NCBI GenBank assembly: GCA_041447245.1
Contig: JBGMEA010000023.1
Coordinates: forward strand, 62,001 to 126,000
Source of the DNA: JBGMEA01 sp041447245
GTDB taxonomy: Bacteria > Bacillota > Clostridia > Eubacteriales > Anaerofustaceae
DNA length: 64,000 bases
Direction: 5' to 3'
Shown: positions 1 through 7,909 of the stretch, piece after piece
How the letters are laid out: each line of letters begins with the position of its first letter
Numbering within the stretch: the first letter of the stretch is position 1
Position numbers and translations under genes: made by a program
Notes under the pieces: model-generated
What the model was told of the DNA's origin: nothing
What the model saw: the letters and a program-made list of their open reading frames with translations, nothing else
Databases searched by the model: none

Positions 1-263
1 ATGAAGCAAGAGCATTTGATACAAATCAAACGTTGTATACAGAGATTTTTTCAGCAATTCAAAAGCTTGATACACTGACTCCGGAAGCCTTAACCGAACT
101 TTTTAAGTATTTGCAAAAGGAAAAGAATATTAAAGGTAAAAATCTTTACATGGGACTGAGAATTGCGCTTACGGGCGATGTACACGGTCCGGATATGAAA
201 CTTGTGATGTGCATTATGGGGAAAGATCTTGTGATAAGCAGATTAGAAAAAGCGATGAAGTAA
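1..263 (+). CDS. gltX: Glutamyl-tRNA synthetase, C-terminal fragment (cut by window edge)
   Basis: The reading frame is open from base 3, so only the last 86 or so residues are present; the catalytic Rossmann domain lies outside the window. The segment reads KGKNLYMGLRIALTGDVHGP followed by a short helical end, which is the conserved anticodon-binding tail of bacterial glutamate--tRNA ligases (the KGK-L-x-RxALTG-xHGP signature). The enzyme charges tRNA-Glu in the cytoplasm. A perfect hairpin terminator follows directly, so gltX ends its own transcript. An ATG at 33 lies inside this frame and is an internal methionine, not the start. Confidence is high for the family, none for the missing part. 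Confidence 0.9.
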   Translation, partial: EARAFDTNQTLYTEIFSAIQKLDTLTPEALTELFKYLQKEKNIKGKNLYMGLRIALTGDVHGPDMKLVMCIMGKDLVISRLEKAMK

Positions 264-265
264 AC

Positions 266-298
266 AAAAAGGAGATTCATTTTTGGAATCTCCTTTTT
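266..298. terminator. Bidirectional intrinsic terminator between gltX and the DMT transporter
   Basis: A 13-bp perfect stem (266-278 with 286-298) and a 7-nt loop, with an A-run on the 5' side and a T-run on the 3' side, so it can stop transcripts from both convergent genes. The stop codon of the minus-strand transporter lies inside the stem. Confidence 0.9.
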
Positions 299-1338
299 GA
301 GTGCGTATGAGAATGCTGCAAGTCCGGCAAATGCGCATGATCGTGTTCCAAAAGCATGTGCGTATGAATGTGGCTGTGTTCGCAGCACATACCGCCGTGA
401 GTATGAAAATGATGGCTATCGTCATGTGTGTGACGGTGTTCATGTGTAATCGGTTGATGTGTATGTACGTGAGAATGACGGTCCGATACTGCGATATAAG
501 TTCCGCCAAGCATTACCAGCAATGCAACCGCAAATGCCCAATTGATTGTTTCATGCAAAAGCAGCAGGGATAAAATGGCTCCGATGAACGGGGAAGCTGC
601 ATAATAAGCACTGGTAAGAGATGCACCGAGAACACGTTGCGCTTTAATATAAAAATAGATACTCAGCCCATAGGATGAAAATCCTAGTAGCATACCAAGC
701 AAAGCATACAGCATATTCCATTGATAATCTGAAACAATCAACGCAATGATCCATGCCCCAAACCCAGAGCCAAGTCCTTTAATCATGACAATCTGCACCG
801 GATTTCTGTAAGACAATTTTTTTGTGAGGTTGTTTTCAAATCCCCAACAAATACATGCCAATAAGACAAGTATCGACCCGACGGAAAATGAGAGACTGCT
901 TGTATCTTCAAAAGAGAGGATCAGACATCCCAGTGTAATCAGGACAATTGCGTACCACATTCTTTTCCCGATGCCTTCTTTGAAGATAAAAAAAGCGATG
1001 AAAGATGTGGCTACAATCTCAAAATTACTAAGCAAAGACACATTGGAAGATGTTGTGCCTGCAACAGCATACATCAATAAAATCGGAGCTGCAATGTCCA
1101 ATAATATCATGGCTGAAATTTCGGGCAAATCATTTTTATTTACACTCGCTTCCAATCTAGTTCTTCCGTTTGACTTTTGAATGAGGAATAAAATACCCAT
1201 GCCGAGACCTGCTCCCAAATAAAGAAAAGAAGCCAGAAAAGCCGGTGGGATGGTATGAATCAATAATTTGGATAACGGTGTGCTGATTCCGAATAGCAGT
1301 GCAGCCAAAACAGCATACAAAAAAAATGATTTTTTCAT
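277..1338 (-). CDS. DMT-superfamily (EamA) transporter with histidine-rich C-terminal tail
   Basis: A 353-residue membrane protein with about ten hydrophobic segments arranged as two EamA repeats (residues about 5-140 and 150-287), the fold of drug/metabolite transporters. The substrate cannot be read from sequence. What is unusual is the last 65 or so residues: after the final membrane segment they contain about 22 histidines in HSH, HTH and HEH repeats plus a CC pair (GGMCCEHSH). Such tails bind Zn, Ni or Co and are typical of CDF/ZIP carriers or metallochaperones, not of EamA proteins. I infer a metal-linked or metal-regulated carrier. The gene is divergent from fabT, with an extended -10 element upstream and a GGAAG ribosome site before the ATG. 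Confidence is high for the family, low for the substrate. Confidence 0.85.
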   Translation of the reverse strand: MKKSFFLYAVLAALLFGISTPLSKLLIHTIPPAFLASFLYLGAGLGMGILFLIQKSNGRTRLEASVNKNDLPEISAMILLDIAAPILLMYAVAGTTSSNVSLLSNFEIVATSFIAFFIFKEGIGKRMWYAIVLITLGCLILSFEDTSSLSFSVGSILVLLACICWGFENNLTKKLSYRNPVQIVMIKGLGSGFGAWIIALIVSDYQWNMLYALLGMLLGFSSYGLSIYFYIKAQRVLGASLTSAYYAASPFIGAILSLLLLHETINWAFAVALLVMLGGTYIAVSDRHSHVHTHQPITHEHRHTHDDSHHFHTHGGMCCEHSHIHTHMLLEHDHAHLPDLQHSHTHSKRRFQK

Positions 1339-1364
1339 AGAACTTCCGAGAATGTTTTTTCTTT

Positions 1365-1370
1365 ATTATA
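1365..1370 (-). promoter_or_regulatory. Extended -10 element for the DMT transporter
   Basis: On the minus strand the sequence reads TGCTATAAT, an extended -10 (TGn-TATAAT), about 27 bases before the ATG at 1338. No good -35 hexamer was seen, which is acceptable for extended -10 promoters. Confidence 0.6.
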
Positions 1371-1457
1371 GCATAATTTAAGCTCATCAGGACCAAAATG
1401 TACGGATGATATTGGCAATAGAATTATTAGAATTACTTTAAAAAAGACGTTGATGAA

Positions 1458-1502
1458 TTGACTTAAGAATGAAATTCCATTAAAATTAGTTAGACAATCT
1501 AA
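1458..1502 (+). promoter_or_regulatory. Fatty-acid operon promoter with overlapping palindromic operator (candidate FabT site)
   Basis: TTGACT (1458-1463), a 17-bp spacer and TAAAAT (1481-1486) form a near-consensus sigma-A promoter. A 13-bp palindrome, TTAGA-CAA-TCTAA (1490-1502), sits on the expected transcription start. FabT, encoded by the first gene of the operon, is a MarR-family dimer that binds short palindromes in fatty-acid promoters, so autoregulation of the whole operon is the natural inference. The half-site differs from the streptococcal FabT box, so the assignment rests on position and symmetry. Confidence 0.7.
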
Positions 1503-1519
1503 ATAAATGGGTAAAAAAA

Positions 1520-1981
1520 ATGGATCATTTTGCAGAACAATTGAATAATTTGTTGGTTGATACGTTCCGCAATATATTAAAAGTTGAGCAGGAGCTTGTG
1601 CAGCGCTCCGGAACAAACCTTTCAATCAGTGAGCTGCATATGTTGGAAGCGGTGGGAAAGGATCGTATAAAAGGAAGAACAATCAGTGACCTTGCGGGCG
1701 ATATGGATATTTCTCCTCCTTCTGTCACGATAGCAGTCAACAAACTTCAAAATAAAGGATATGTGACCAAAGATAAATGCGAGAATGACGGACGGGTCGT
1801 GTACGTGAAATTAACGAAGCTTGGATCTAAAACCAATGCGGCGCATCAATTTTTCCACCAGTCGCTTGTCAGGAGCCTTGTAAAGGATTTGGCACCGGAA
1901 GAACAGCAGGCGATGTACAAAGGCATTGTGAAATTAGATGAATTTTTCAAAAAGAAACTGATCGGCGCGGAGGGAAAATGA
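1520..1981 (+). CDS. fabT: MarR-family transcriptional regulator of fatty acid synthesis
   Basis: A 153-residue winged-helix regulator of the MarR family. Residues about 33-105 hold the DNA-binding domain (ISELHMLEAVG, then ISDLAGDMDISPPSVTIAVNKL as recognition helix, then a wing with DGRVVYVKLT); flanking helices form the dimer interface. It is the first gene of the fab/acc operon, the place of FabT in streptococci and many clostridia, where FabT represses the operon when long-chain acyl-ACP is abundant. The stop overlaps the fabH start by 4 bases (ATGA). The ribosome site is weak. FabT identity is inferred mainly from position; the MarR family assignment is firm. Confidence 0.88.
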   Translation: MDHFAEQLNNLLVDTFRNILKVEQELVQRSGTNLSISELHMLEAVGKDRIKGRTISDLAGDMDISPPSVTIAVNKLQNKGYVTKDKCENDGRVVYVKLTKLGSKTNAAHQFFHQSLVRSLVKDLAPEEQQAMYKGIVKLDEFFKKKLIGAEGK

Positions 1982-2937
1982 GTATAAAAATTATCGGTAC
2001 AGGATCGGCTGTGCCTGCATTAAAAGTAAGCAATGAAGAGCTGTCAAAATTGGTTGATACCTCGGATGAATGGATCAAGACAAGAACAGGAATCGAAGAA
2101 CGGCATATCTGTACATCGGAATCGTTGACTGATTTGGCATTGACATCAGCGCGGGCGGCATTGCATGATGCCGGAATAACGAGCGATGAGCTTGATTTAA
2201 TCATCTGTGCAACGATTCGACCGGATTTCATGACCCCTTCCATGTCTTGTACAATCCAGGAGGAGTTGGGAGCGAATTGCCCCGGATTTGATTTGAATGC
2301 TGCTTGCAGCGGTTTTTTATACGCGATTGACGCGGCGCTTGGATATTTTGCCAGAGGAAAGGTGAAAAAAGTACTGATTATAGCGGCGGAGTCAATGTCA
2401 AAACTGGTCGATTGGTCAGACAGGGCAACCTGCGTTCTTTTTGGCGACGGAGCGGGTGCAGTGATTCTTTCGGAAGGTGATGAGCTGCTGTCGATTCGCG
2501 TCAACGCTGCGGGCAGTGATATCTTACGTATTCCGAATGTTCAGGGCAATTGCCCTTACAATCAGTCCGAAATTCGACCTCCGTATTTATTTATGGCCGG
2601 TCAGGAAGTATTTAAGTTTGCCGTTAATTCGATATGCAATGACTTAAACGGGGTAATCGAAGACGCAGGAATTTCTCCAAAAGATATTGATTATGTTCTT
2701 CTGCATCAGGCGAATCAGAGAATCATCGCCGCTGCAGAGAAGTATATGAAAATAGAAAAAGAGAAATACATCATGAACATCAATCATTACGGAAATACAT
2801 CGTCGGCAAGCATTCCGTTGCTGCTTGATGAATTGAATAAATCACATAGGCTGAAGGATGGTGACATTCTTGCCATGTCTGCATTCGGCGGCGGATTGAC
2901 AAGTGCGGCATGTATTTTAAGATGGAAGAAACAATAA
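1978..2937 (+). CDS. fabH: Beta-ketoacyl-ACP synthase III
   Basis: The 319-residue initiating condensing enzyme of type II fatty acid synthesis; it joins acetyl- or branched acyl-CoA to malonyl-ACP. The catalytic triad is visible as Cys110 in AACSGFLYA, His243 in LLHQANQRI and Asn273 in NHYGNTSSAS; the N-terminal TRTGIEERH motif is also typical. Length matches the family (310-335). It starts 4 bases inside fabT, giving translational coupling, and acpP follows 17 bases later. Whether it prefers acetyl or branched primers cannot be told from sequence alone. Confidence 0.96.
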   Translation: MSIKIIGTGSAVPALKVSNEELSKLVDTSDEWIKTRTGIEERHICTSESLTDLALTSARAALHDAGITSDELDLIICATIRPDFMTPSMSCTIQEELGANCPGFDLNAACSGFLYAIDAALGYFARGKVKKVLIIAAESMSKLVDWSDRATCVLFGDGAGAVILSEGDELLSIRVNAAGSDILRIPNVQGNCPYNQSEIRPPYLFMAGQEVFKFAVNSICNDLNGVIEDAGISPKDIDYVLLHQANQRIIAAAEKYMKIEKEKYIMNINHYGNTSSASIPLLLDELNKSHRLKDGDILAMSAFGGGLTSAACILRWKKQ

Positions 2938-2954
2938 AGGAGTAACGCATTATC

Positions 2955-3176
2955 ATGGTATTTGAAAAAGTTGTAAAGATTATTCGGGATTATAAGGAAG
3001 ATGACCAATTGGCGATTCAGCCGGAATCTACATTCGCGGATTTGGGACTGGATTCTCTTGACACGGTAGAGTTGGTTATGAATTTGGAAAATGAATTTGG
3101 AACCACAATCGAACTGAACGAAGATATTAAAACTGTCGGTGATATTGTAGCCGTTATCGAAGCAACGAGAGAGTAG
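2955..3176 (+). CDS. acpP: Acyl carrier protein
   Basis: A 73-residue acidic helical protein that carries growing acyl chains on 4'-phosphopantetheine. The attachment site is Ser34 in the DLGLDSLDTVEL motif. Length and charge match bacterial AcpP. It lies between fabH and fabK in the operon, the order found in Streptococcus and related Bacillota, which makes it the fatty-acid ACP rather than a polyketide or D-alanine carrier. Start at the ATG at 2955, following an AAGGAG site. Confidence 0.96.
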   Translation: MVFEKVVKIIRDYKEDDQLAIQPESTFADLGLDSLDTVELVMNLENEFGTTIELNEDIKTVGDIVAVIEATRE

Positions 3177-3185
3177 GGGGCAACT

Positions 3186-4133
3186 ATGATCAAGACACCT
3201 TTATGTGATTTACTGGGGATAGAATATCCGATTCTTCAGGGAGGCATGGCATGGATCGCGGATGCATCGCTTGCCTCTGCCGTGTCAAATGCAGGGGGAC
3301 TCGGTATTATTGCCGCTATGAACGCGGATGCAGAATGGCTCAGAAAAGAAATCAGAAAAACAAAAAGTCTGACAGACAAACCTTTCGGCGTAAATATTAT
3401 GTTGATGAGCCCGTTTGCGGATGAAGTGGCGCAGGTGGTCATTGAGGAACAGGTCAAGGTTCTGACGACCGGAGCGGGAAATCCTTCGAAATATATGAAA
3501 TCATGGTTGGAAGCCGGGATAAAAGTGCTTCCTGTTATTCCCTCCACCGCGTTTGCCAAAATGATGGAGCGGATCGGTGCATCGGCTGTGATTGCAGAAG
3601 GATGCGAATCCGGCGGTCATATCGGGGAACTTACGACGATGGTTTTGGTTCCTCAGGTTTGCGATGTTGTCCACATTCCTGTTCTTGCTGCAGGAGGAAT
3701 CGGAGACGGAAGAGGGATTGCTGCATCTTTTGCATTAGGGGCATGCGGAGTGCAAGTTGGAACAAGATTTTTGGTCGCCAAAGAATGCACGGTGCATCAG
3801 AACTACAAAAATAAAATTCTGAAAGCAAAAGATATTGATACCATAGCCACCGGAAAACGGCTCGGACATCCGGTTCGTGCATTGAAAAATCCATTTTCAA
3901 GAGAGTTCTTCAGTAAGGAATATGACTGCACAATATCAAATGAAGAATTGGAAAAATTCGGTGCCGGGGCATTGCGATTAGCGGCAGTTGAAGGCGATGA
4001 GCAAAAGGGAAGTTTCCTTGCGGGACAGATCAGCGGAATGATACAGAAAGAACAATCGGCGGAAGAGATCATCAAAGAGATGTTTGAACAAGCGGAAACA
4101 GTGCTAAGGAATGCGACAAAATGGGTAAAATAG
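3186..4133 (+). CDS. fabK: Enoyl-ACP reductase II (FMN-dependent)
   Basis: A 315-residue TIM-barrel flavoprotein of the nitronate monooxygenase/FabK family that reduces trans-2-enoyl-ACP, the last step of each elongation cycle. It shows the N-terminal YPILQGGMAWIA motif, GCESGGHIGELTT with the catalytic-site His, and VLAAGGIGDGRG with GACGVQVGTRFL for FMN phosphate binding. Position after acpP and before fabD is the classic FabK place. No fabI is present in the operon. FabK is structurally unrelated to FabI and is known to be insensitive to triclosan. It overlaps fabD by 13 bases. Confidence 0.95.
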   Translation: MIKTPLCDLLGIEYPILQGGMAWIADASLASAVSNAGGLGIIAAMNADAEWLRKEIRKTKSLTDKPFGVNIMLMSPFADEVAQVVIEEQVKVLTTGAGNPSKYMKSWLEAGIKVLPVIPSTAFAKMMERIGASAVIAEGCESGGHIGELTTMVLVPQVCDVVHIPVLAAGGIGDGRGIAASFALGACGVQVGTRFLVAKECTVHQNYKNKILKAKDIDTIATGKRLGHPVRALKNPFSREFFSKEYDCTISNEELEKFGAGALRLAAVEGDEQKGSFLAGQISGMIQKEQSAEEIIKEMFEQAETVLRNATKWVK

Positions 4134-5035
4134 CGTTTGTATTTTCAGGGCAAGGTGCGCAATTTACAGGCATGGGGAAAGATCTTTATGATAATTTCAG
4201 TGCTGCAAGAAAAATTTTCGACGTTTCCGAAACAATTCGCAAAGGTACGATCGATCAATGCTTTACGGCATCAAAAGAAGAGTTGTCTCAAACAATCAAT
4301 ACGCAGCCTTGTCTGTACACTGTTGATTTGGCGGCAGCGGAATGTCTTCGTGCGGAGGGAATTCTTCCGGATGCCATTGCCGGATTTTCGCTCGGAGAGA
4401 TTGCTGCTCTGACTTTTTCGCAAGTATTTTCCTTAGAAGACGGATTCCGTTTTGTCTGTAAAAGAGCACAGGCAATGGATACGGCTGCAAAGGCGTCGCC
4501 GAGCGCTATGGCAGCTGTCCTCAATCTGCAGAATGACCTGATCGAAAAAACTGCAATGAAATACAATAGTGTCTATCCCGTAAATTACAATTGTCCCGGG
4601 CAATTGGTGGTAGCAGGACTCAGTGATTCGATGGATAGGTTTAAAGCCGAAATACAATCGCTCGGAGGAAGAGTGATGATGCTTGCAGTGAGCGGAGGAT
4701 TTCATTCTCCATTTATGAATTCTGCTTCCGATGAATTGAGAGCAGTTGTTTATGATTGTTTGATGAATGAGCCTAAAATCCCTGTTTATGCGAATGTTTC
4801 GGGAGAACCGTACCGCAGCAGTGATCAGGCTGAAACTTTGATTGCGCAAATCAATCATCCTGTGCAGTGGCAAAAAACGATTGAGAATATGTCTGCAGTC
4901 GGCATCAATACATTTATTGAAGTCGGACCCGGTAAGGTGCTCTCCAATCTGATTAAACGAACCATTCCGGATGCATTGCTGTACAATGTTCAGGATAAAG
5001 AAACATTCGAACAAACACTCGTTAATTTACAGTGA
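4121..5035 (+). CDS. fabD: Malonyl-CoA:ACP transacylase
   Basis: A 304-residue alpha/beta hydrolase-like acyltransferase that moves malonyl from CoA to ACP to supply the condensing enzymes. The N-terminus has FVFSGQGAQFTGMG, the nucleophile is Ser90 in GFSLGE, and the second catalytic residue is His195 in GGFHSPFM. Length is normal for FabD. It begins inside the 3' end of fabK, so the two are translationally coupled, and fabG follows 10 bases after the stop. Confidence 0.96.
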   Translation: MGKIAFVFSGQGAQFTGMGKDLYDNFSAARKIFDVSETIRKGTIDQCFTASKEELSQTINTQPCLYTVDLAAAECLRAEGILPDAIAGFSLGEIAALTFSQVFSLEDGFRFVCKRAQAMDTAAKASPSAMAAVLNLQNDLIEKTAMKYNSVYPVNYNCPGQLVVAGLSDSMDRFKAEIQSLGGRVMMLAVSGGFHSPFMNSASDELRAVVYDCLMNEPKIPVYANVSGEPYRSSDQAETLIAQINHPVQWQKTIENMSAVGINTFIEVGPGKVLSNLIKRTIPDALLYNVQDKETFEQTLVNLQ

Positions 5036-5045
5036 GAGGTGTAAA

Positions 5046-5786
5046 ATGTTAAAAGGGAAAACAGCTGTCATTACAGGTGGATCGAGAGGAATCGGGAAAG
5101 CGATCGCTTTGAAAATGGCAGAAAATGGTGCCAATATTGCAATTCTTTATGCAGGAAACGAAAAAGCGGCCGAAGCCACTGTCGTATCTGCTCGAGAATT
5201 TGGAATACGCGCCGCCTGTTATCAGTGTGATGTGTCGGACTTCTCTAAGACAAAAGAGGCGGTTGATTCGATCCGAGAAGAGTTTGGATCAATTGATATT
5301 CTGGTAAATAATGCCGGTATCATCAGAGACAATCTTTTGATTCGGATGTCAGAGGAAGATTTCGACAAGGTGATTGATACAAACCTAAAAGGTGTGTTCA
5401 ATATGATTAAGCATATTTATCCGATTATGGCAAAACAACGCAGCGGTTCGGTAATCAATATCACTTCTGTTTCGGGATTGATGGGAAATATAGGACAAAT
5501 GAATTATTCTGCCGCAAAGGCCGGCGTGGTGGGAATTACGAAAACAGCTGCAAAAGAACTGGCTATGAGGAGTGTCAGATGCAATGCGATTGCTCCGGGC
5601 TTTATTGATACGGATATGACCGAGAAATTGTCGGACAGCGTAAAAGAAGGCATCCTGAGCACTGTTCCGCTTAAGAAAATGGGAACAGCTGAGGATGTTG
5701 CAAATCTTGCATTATTTCTAGCCAGTGACATATCCGGTTATATTACCGGCGAGGTAATTCGGATTGACGGCGGACTTTATATTTAA
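5046..5786 (+). CDS. fabG: 3-oxoacyl-ACP reductase
   Basis: A 246-residue classical short-chain dehydrogenase that reduces 3-ketoacyl-ACP with NADPH. It shows the nucleotide motif TGGSRGIG (residues 10-17), the NNAG motif at about 88-91, Ser141, and the catalytic Tyr154-x3-Lys158 in NYSAAKAG; the end GEVIRIDGG is typical of FabG. The frame is open further upstream to 4971, but that part overlaps fabD and has no ribosome site; the ATG at 5046 follows GAGAGGTG at the right distance and matches the family N-terminus. Confidence 0.95.
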   Translation: MLKGKTAVITGGSRGIGKAIALKMAENGANIAILYAGNEKAAEATVVSAREFGIRAACYQCDVSDFSKTKEAVDSIREEFGSIDILVNNAGIIRDNLLIRMSEEDFDKVIDTNLKGVFNMIKHIYPIMAKQRSGSVINITSVSGLMGNIGQMNYSAAKAGVVGITKTAAKELAMRSVRCNAIAPGFIDTDMTEKLSDSVKEGILSTVPLKKMGTAEDVANLALFLASDISGYITGEVIRIDGGLYI

Positions 5787-5804
5787 CAGGAGAGGCATGA
5801 TGGT

Positions 5805-7034
5805 ATGAAAAGAGTAGTGGTGACCGGTATCGGTTTAATTACCCCCCTTGGGAATGATGTCCAATCATTTTGGAATCATATTCTGAGCGGAGTCTGCGGG
5901 ATTGATTATATTACCCGATTTGATACAGAAAATTTTAAGGTGAAAATAGCGGCTGAAGTAAAATCGTTTGATCCGACGAATTATATGGAGAAAGCAGATG
6001 CCAGAAGATCAGATCTGTTTTCACAGTATGCGACAGCAGCCGCAGTTCAGGCGATGTCGGACAGCAATTTGACTGATATAAATCCGGAGCGTTTGGGGGT
6101 ATATGTAGGTTCGGGAATCGGTGGGATGCAGACTTTTACTGCGGAAACACTGAAACTTGCTGAAGGCGGTCCCAAAAAAGTTTCTCCTTTTTTTATCCCA
6201 ATGATGATTTCGAATATGGCTGCCGGTAATATCGCTATCAGATTCAATGCACAAGGTCCCTGCTTGCCGGTGGTAACCGCCTGTGCCACTTCGTCGCATG
6301 CGATTGGTGAAGCCTACCGTGCTATTCAGCATGGTTATGCTGATGCAATCATTGCGGGCGGCTCGGAAGCTACAATCACACCCTTGGCAGTTGCAGGATT
6401 TACAAATATCATGGCTTTGTCAACAACAAATATTCCTGCGCAATCATCTCTCCCGTTCGATAAACGCCGCGATGGTTTTGTGATGGGTGAAGGCGCCGGA
6501 ATTATTATTTTGGAAGAATACGAACATGCATGTAATCGCGGTGCAAAAATTTATGCCGAGATGTGTGCTTATTCCAACACGTGTGATGCGTATCATATGA
6601 CGGCTCCTCAGCCGGATGCAATCGGAGCAACCAAAGCAATACAATATGTGCTTGATGAAAGCGGCATTGCAGAGAACAGTAACGTATACATCAATGCTCA
6701 CGGCACTGGAACTCCGTTAAATGACAAAGCGGAAACATTGGCGATTAAAAAAGCGTTCAAAGGCAAAACAGAAAGAGTTGCCGTCAGTTCCACAAAATCA
6801 ATGACCGGTCATATGTTGGGAGCCGCAGGCGGTGTGGAAGCAATCGTTTCCGTTTTGGCTCTTCGGGATCAGATACTTCCGCCGACTATCGGTTATGAGG
6901 AACAGGATCCTGATTGCGATTTGGATTATGTTCCCAATGTTGCAAGAAAAAGTACTGCTGATTATGCAATTTCGACTTCTCTCGGATTTGGCGGACATAA
7001 TGCAGTGATCGCATTTTCAAAAGTAAAGGAGTGA
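5805..7034 (+). CDS. fabF: Beta-ketoacyl-ACP synthase II
   Basis: A 409-residue elongating condensing enzyme joining acyl-ACP and malonyl-ACP. The active site is complete: Cys160 in VTACATSSHAIG, His299 in NAHGTGTPLND and His336 in SMTGHMLGAAG. The N-terminus KRVVVTGIGLITPLGN and length are those of FabF rather than FabB. It is the only elongating synthase in the operon. Start at the ATG at 5805. Confidence 0.96.
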   Translation: MKRVVVTGIGLITPLGNDVQSFWNHILSGVCGIDYITRFDTENFKVKIAAEVKSFDPTNYMEKADARRSDLFSQYATAAAVQAMSDSNLTDINPERLGVYVGSGIGGMQTFTAETLKLAEGGPKKVSPFFIPMMISNMAAGNIAIRFNAQGPCLPVVTACATSSHAIGEAYRAIQHGYADAIIAGGSEATITPLAVAGFTNIMALSTTNIPAQSSLPFDKRRDGFVMGEGAGIIILEEYEHACNRGAKIYAEMCAYSNTCDAYHMTAPQPDAIGATKAIQYVLDESGIAENSNVYINAHGTGTPLNDKAETLAIKKAFKGKTERVAVSSTKSMTGHMLGAAGGVEAIVSVLALRDQILPPTIGYEEQDPDCDLDYVPNVARKSTADYAISTSLGFGGHNAVIAFSKVKE

Positions 7035-7041
7035 AATTTCT

Positions 7042-7470
7042 GTGAAAGTGAATGAAATCAAACAATTGGCCGAAATCATGAGTACCTATCATTTAAGTAA
7101 AGTAGAAATTTCCGATGAAAAATCGCATCTCTGTTTGGAAAGAAATTTATCTGAACCGATCTCTGCGAAAGAAGCGAATGTACAACATGTAAAGCCATAC
7201 TTAAAACCAGATGAAACTTTGCTAACGGTGGGTGAAGATAAACTGATCAAATCTCCTATGGTCGGAATTTTTTATGCGTCGGAAGCACCGGATGCCAATC
7301 CGTTTGTCTCTGTCGGAAGCAAATTTAAAAAAGGTGATGTTTTATGCATTATCGAGGCGATGAAAATGATGAATGAAATCGTGGCGGAAGAAGACGGCGA
7401 ATTGGTTGAGGTTCTTGTCGATAACGGAGAATTGGTTGAATATAATCAGCCGATTTTCAAGTTAAAGTAA
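7042..7470 (+). CDS. accB: Biotin carboxyl carrier protein of acetyl-CoA carboxylase
   Basis: A 142-residue carrier that swings carboxybiotin between AccC and the AccDA transferase. Residues 1-40 form the N-terminal helix region (KVNEIKQLAEIM), a variable linker follows, and the biotinyl domain covers about 65-142 with the biotinylated Lys108 in EAMKMMNEI. The start is a GTG at 7042, supported by AAGGAGTG eight bases upstream. It sits between fabF and fabZ, as in the streptococcal operon. Confidence 0.95.
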   Translation: MKVNEIKQLAEIMSTYHLSKVEISDEKSHLCLERNLSEPISAKEANVQHVKPYLKPDETLLTVGEDKLIKSPMVGIFYASEAPDANPFVSVGSKFKKGDVLCIIEAMKMMNEIVAEEDGELVEVLVDNGELVEYNQPIFKLK

Positions 7471-7483
7471 GGGAAGAAATATT

Positions 7484-7900
7484 ATGTTGAATAAAGAAGA
7501 AATCAAAAAAATCATACCGCATAGAGAACCGATGCTTCTGATAGAAGAAGCTGAGGCTTTGGATGAAAAAAATGCAATCGGCAAATATCATGTGACGGGC
7601 GATGAATATTTTCTGCAGGGGCATTTCCCCGGCAACCCGGTTGTTCCGGGTGTTATCTTATGCGAAATGATGGCACAGACGTGCTGTGTTCTGTTGGCTG
7701 ACACTGCATCGGGTGCGACTCCTTATTTTACCGGTTTGAATAATGTGAAATTTAAGAACAAAGTTTTGCCCGGCGATGTGGTCCAAACGGAATGCACCAT
7801 AACCGATGTGAAAAAATATTTTTATTTTGCCAAAGGAAAAGCTTTTGTCAACGGGCAGCTTGCTGCCAGCGGAGAGTTTTCGTTTGCGCTTGTGAAATAG
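7484..7900 (+). CDS. fabZ: 3-hydroxyacyl-ACP dehydratase
   Basis: A 138-residue hot-dog-fold enzyme that dehydrates 3-hydroxyacyl-ACP to trans-2-enoyl-ACP. The active-site motif is clear: His47 in GHFPGNPVVPGV and Glu61 in CEMMAQ. Length matches FabZ rather than the longer FabA, and no FabM-type isomerase lies in this operon, so how unsaturated chains are made is not explained here. The start is an ATG at 7484 after GGGAAG. Confidence 0.95.
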   Translation: MLNKEEIKKIIPHREPMLLIEEAEALDEKNAIGKYHVTGDEYFLQGHFPGNPVVPGVILCEMMAQTCCVLLADTASGATPYFTGLNNVKFKNKVLPGDVVQTECTITDVKKYFYFAKGKAFVNGQLAASGEFSFALVK

Positions 7901-7909
7901 GTATTATTT

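Noticed and set aside
301..573. 90-codon plus-strand frame opposite the His-rich tail
   Set aside because: Open only because the antisense of the His-codon-rich tail lacks stops; no ribosome site or family resemblance.
3503..3814. 103-codon frame inside fabK rich in Cys and Arg
   Set aside because: A frame-shifted shadow of fabK; the fabK frame is fully conserved here.
4971..5045. Longer fabG start giving a 25-residue N-terminal extension
   Set aside because: The extension lies inside fabD, has no ribosome site and is absent from the SDR family; the ATG at 5046 is well supported.
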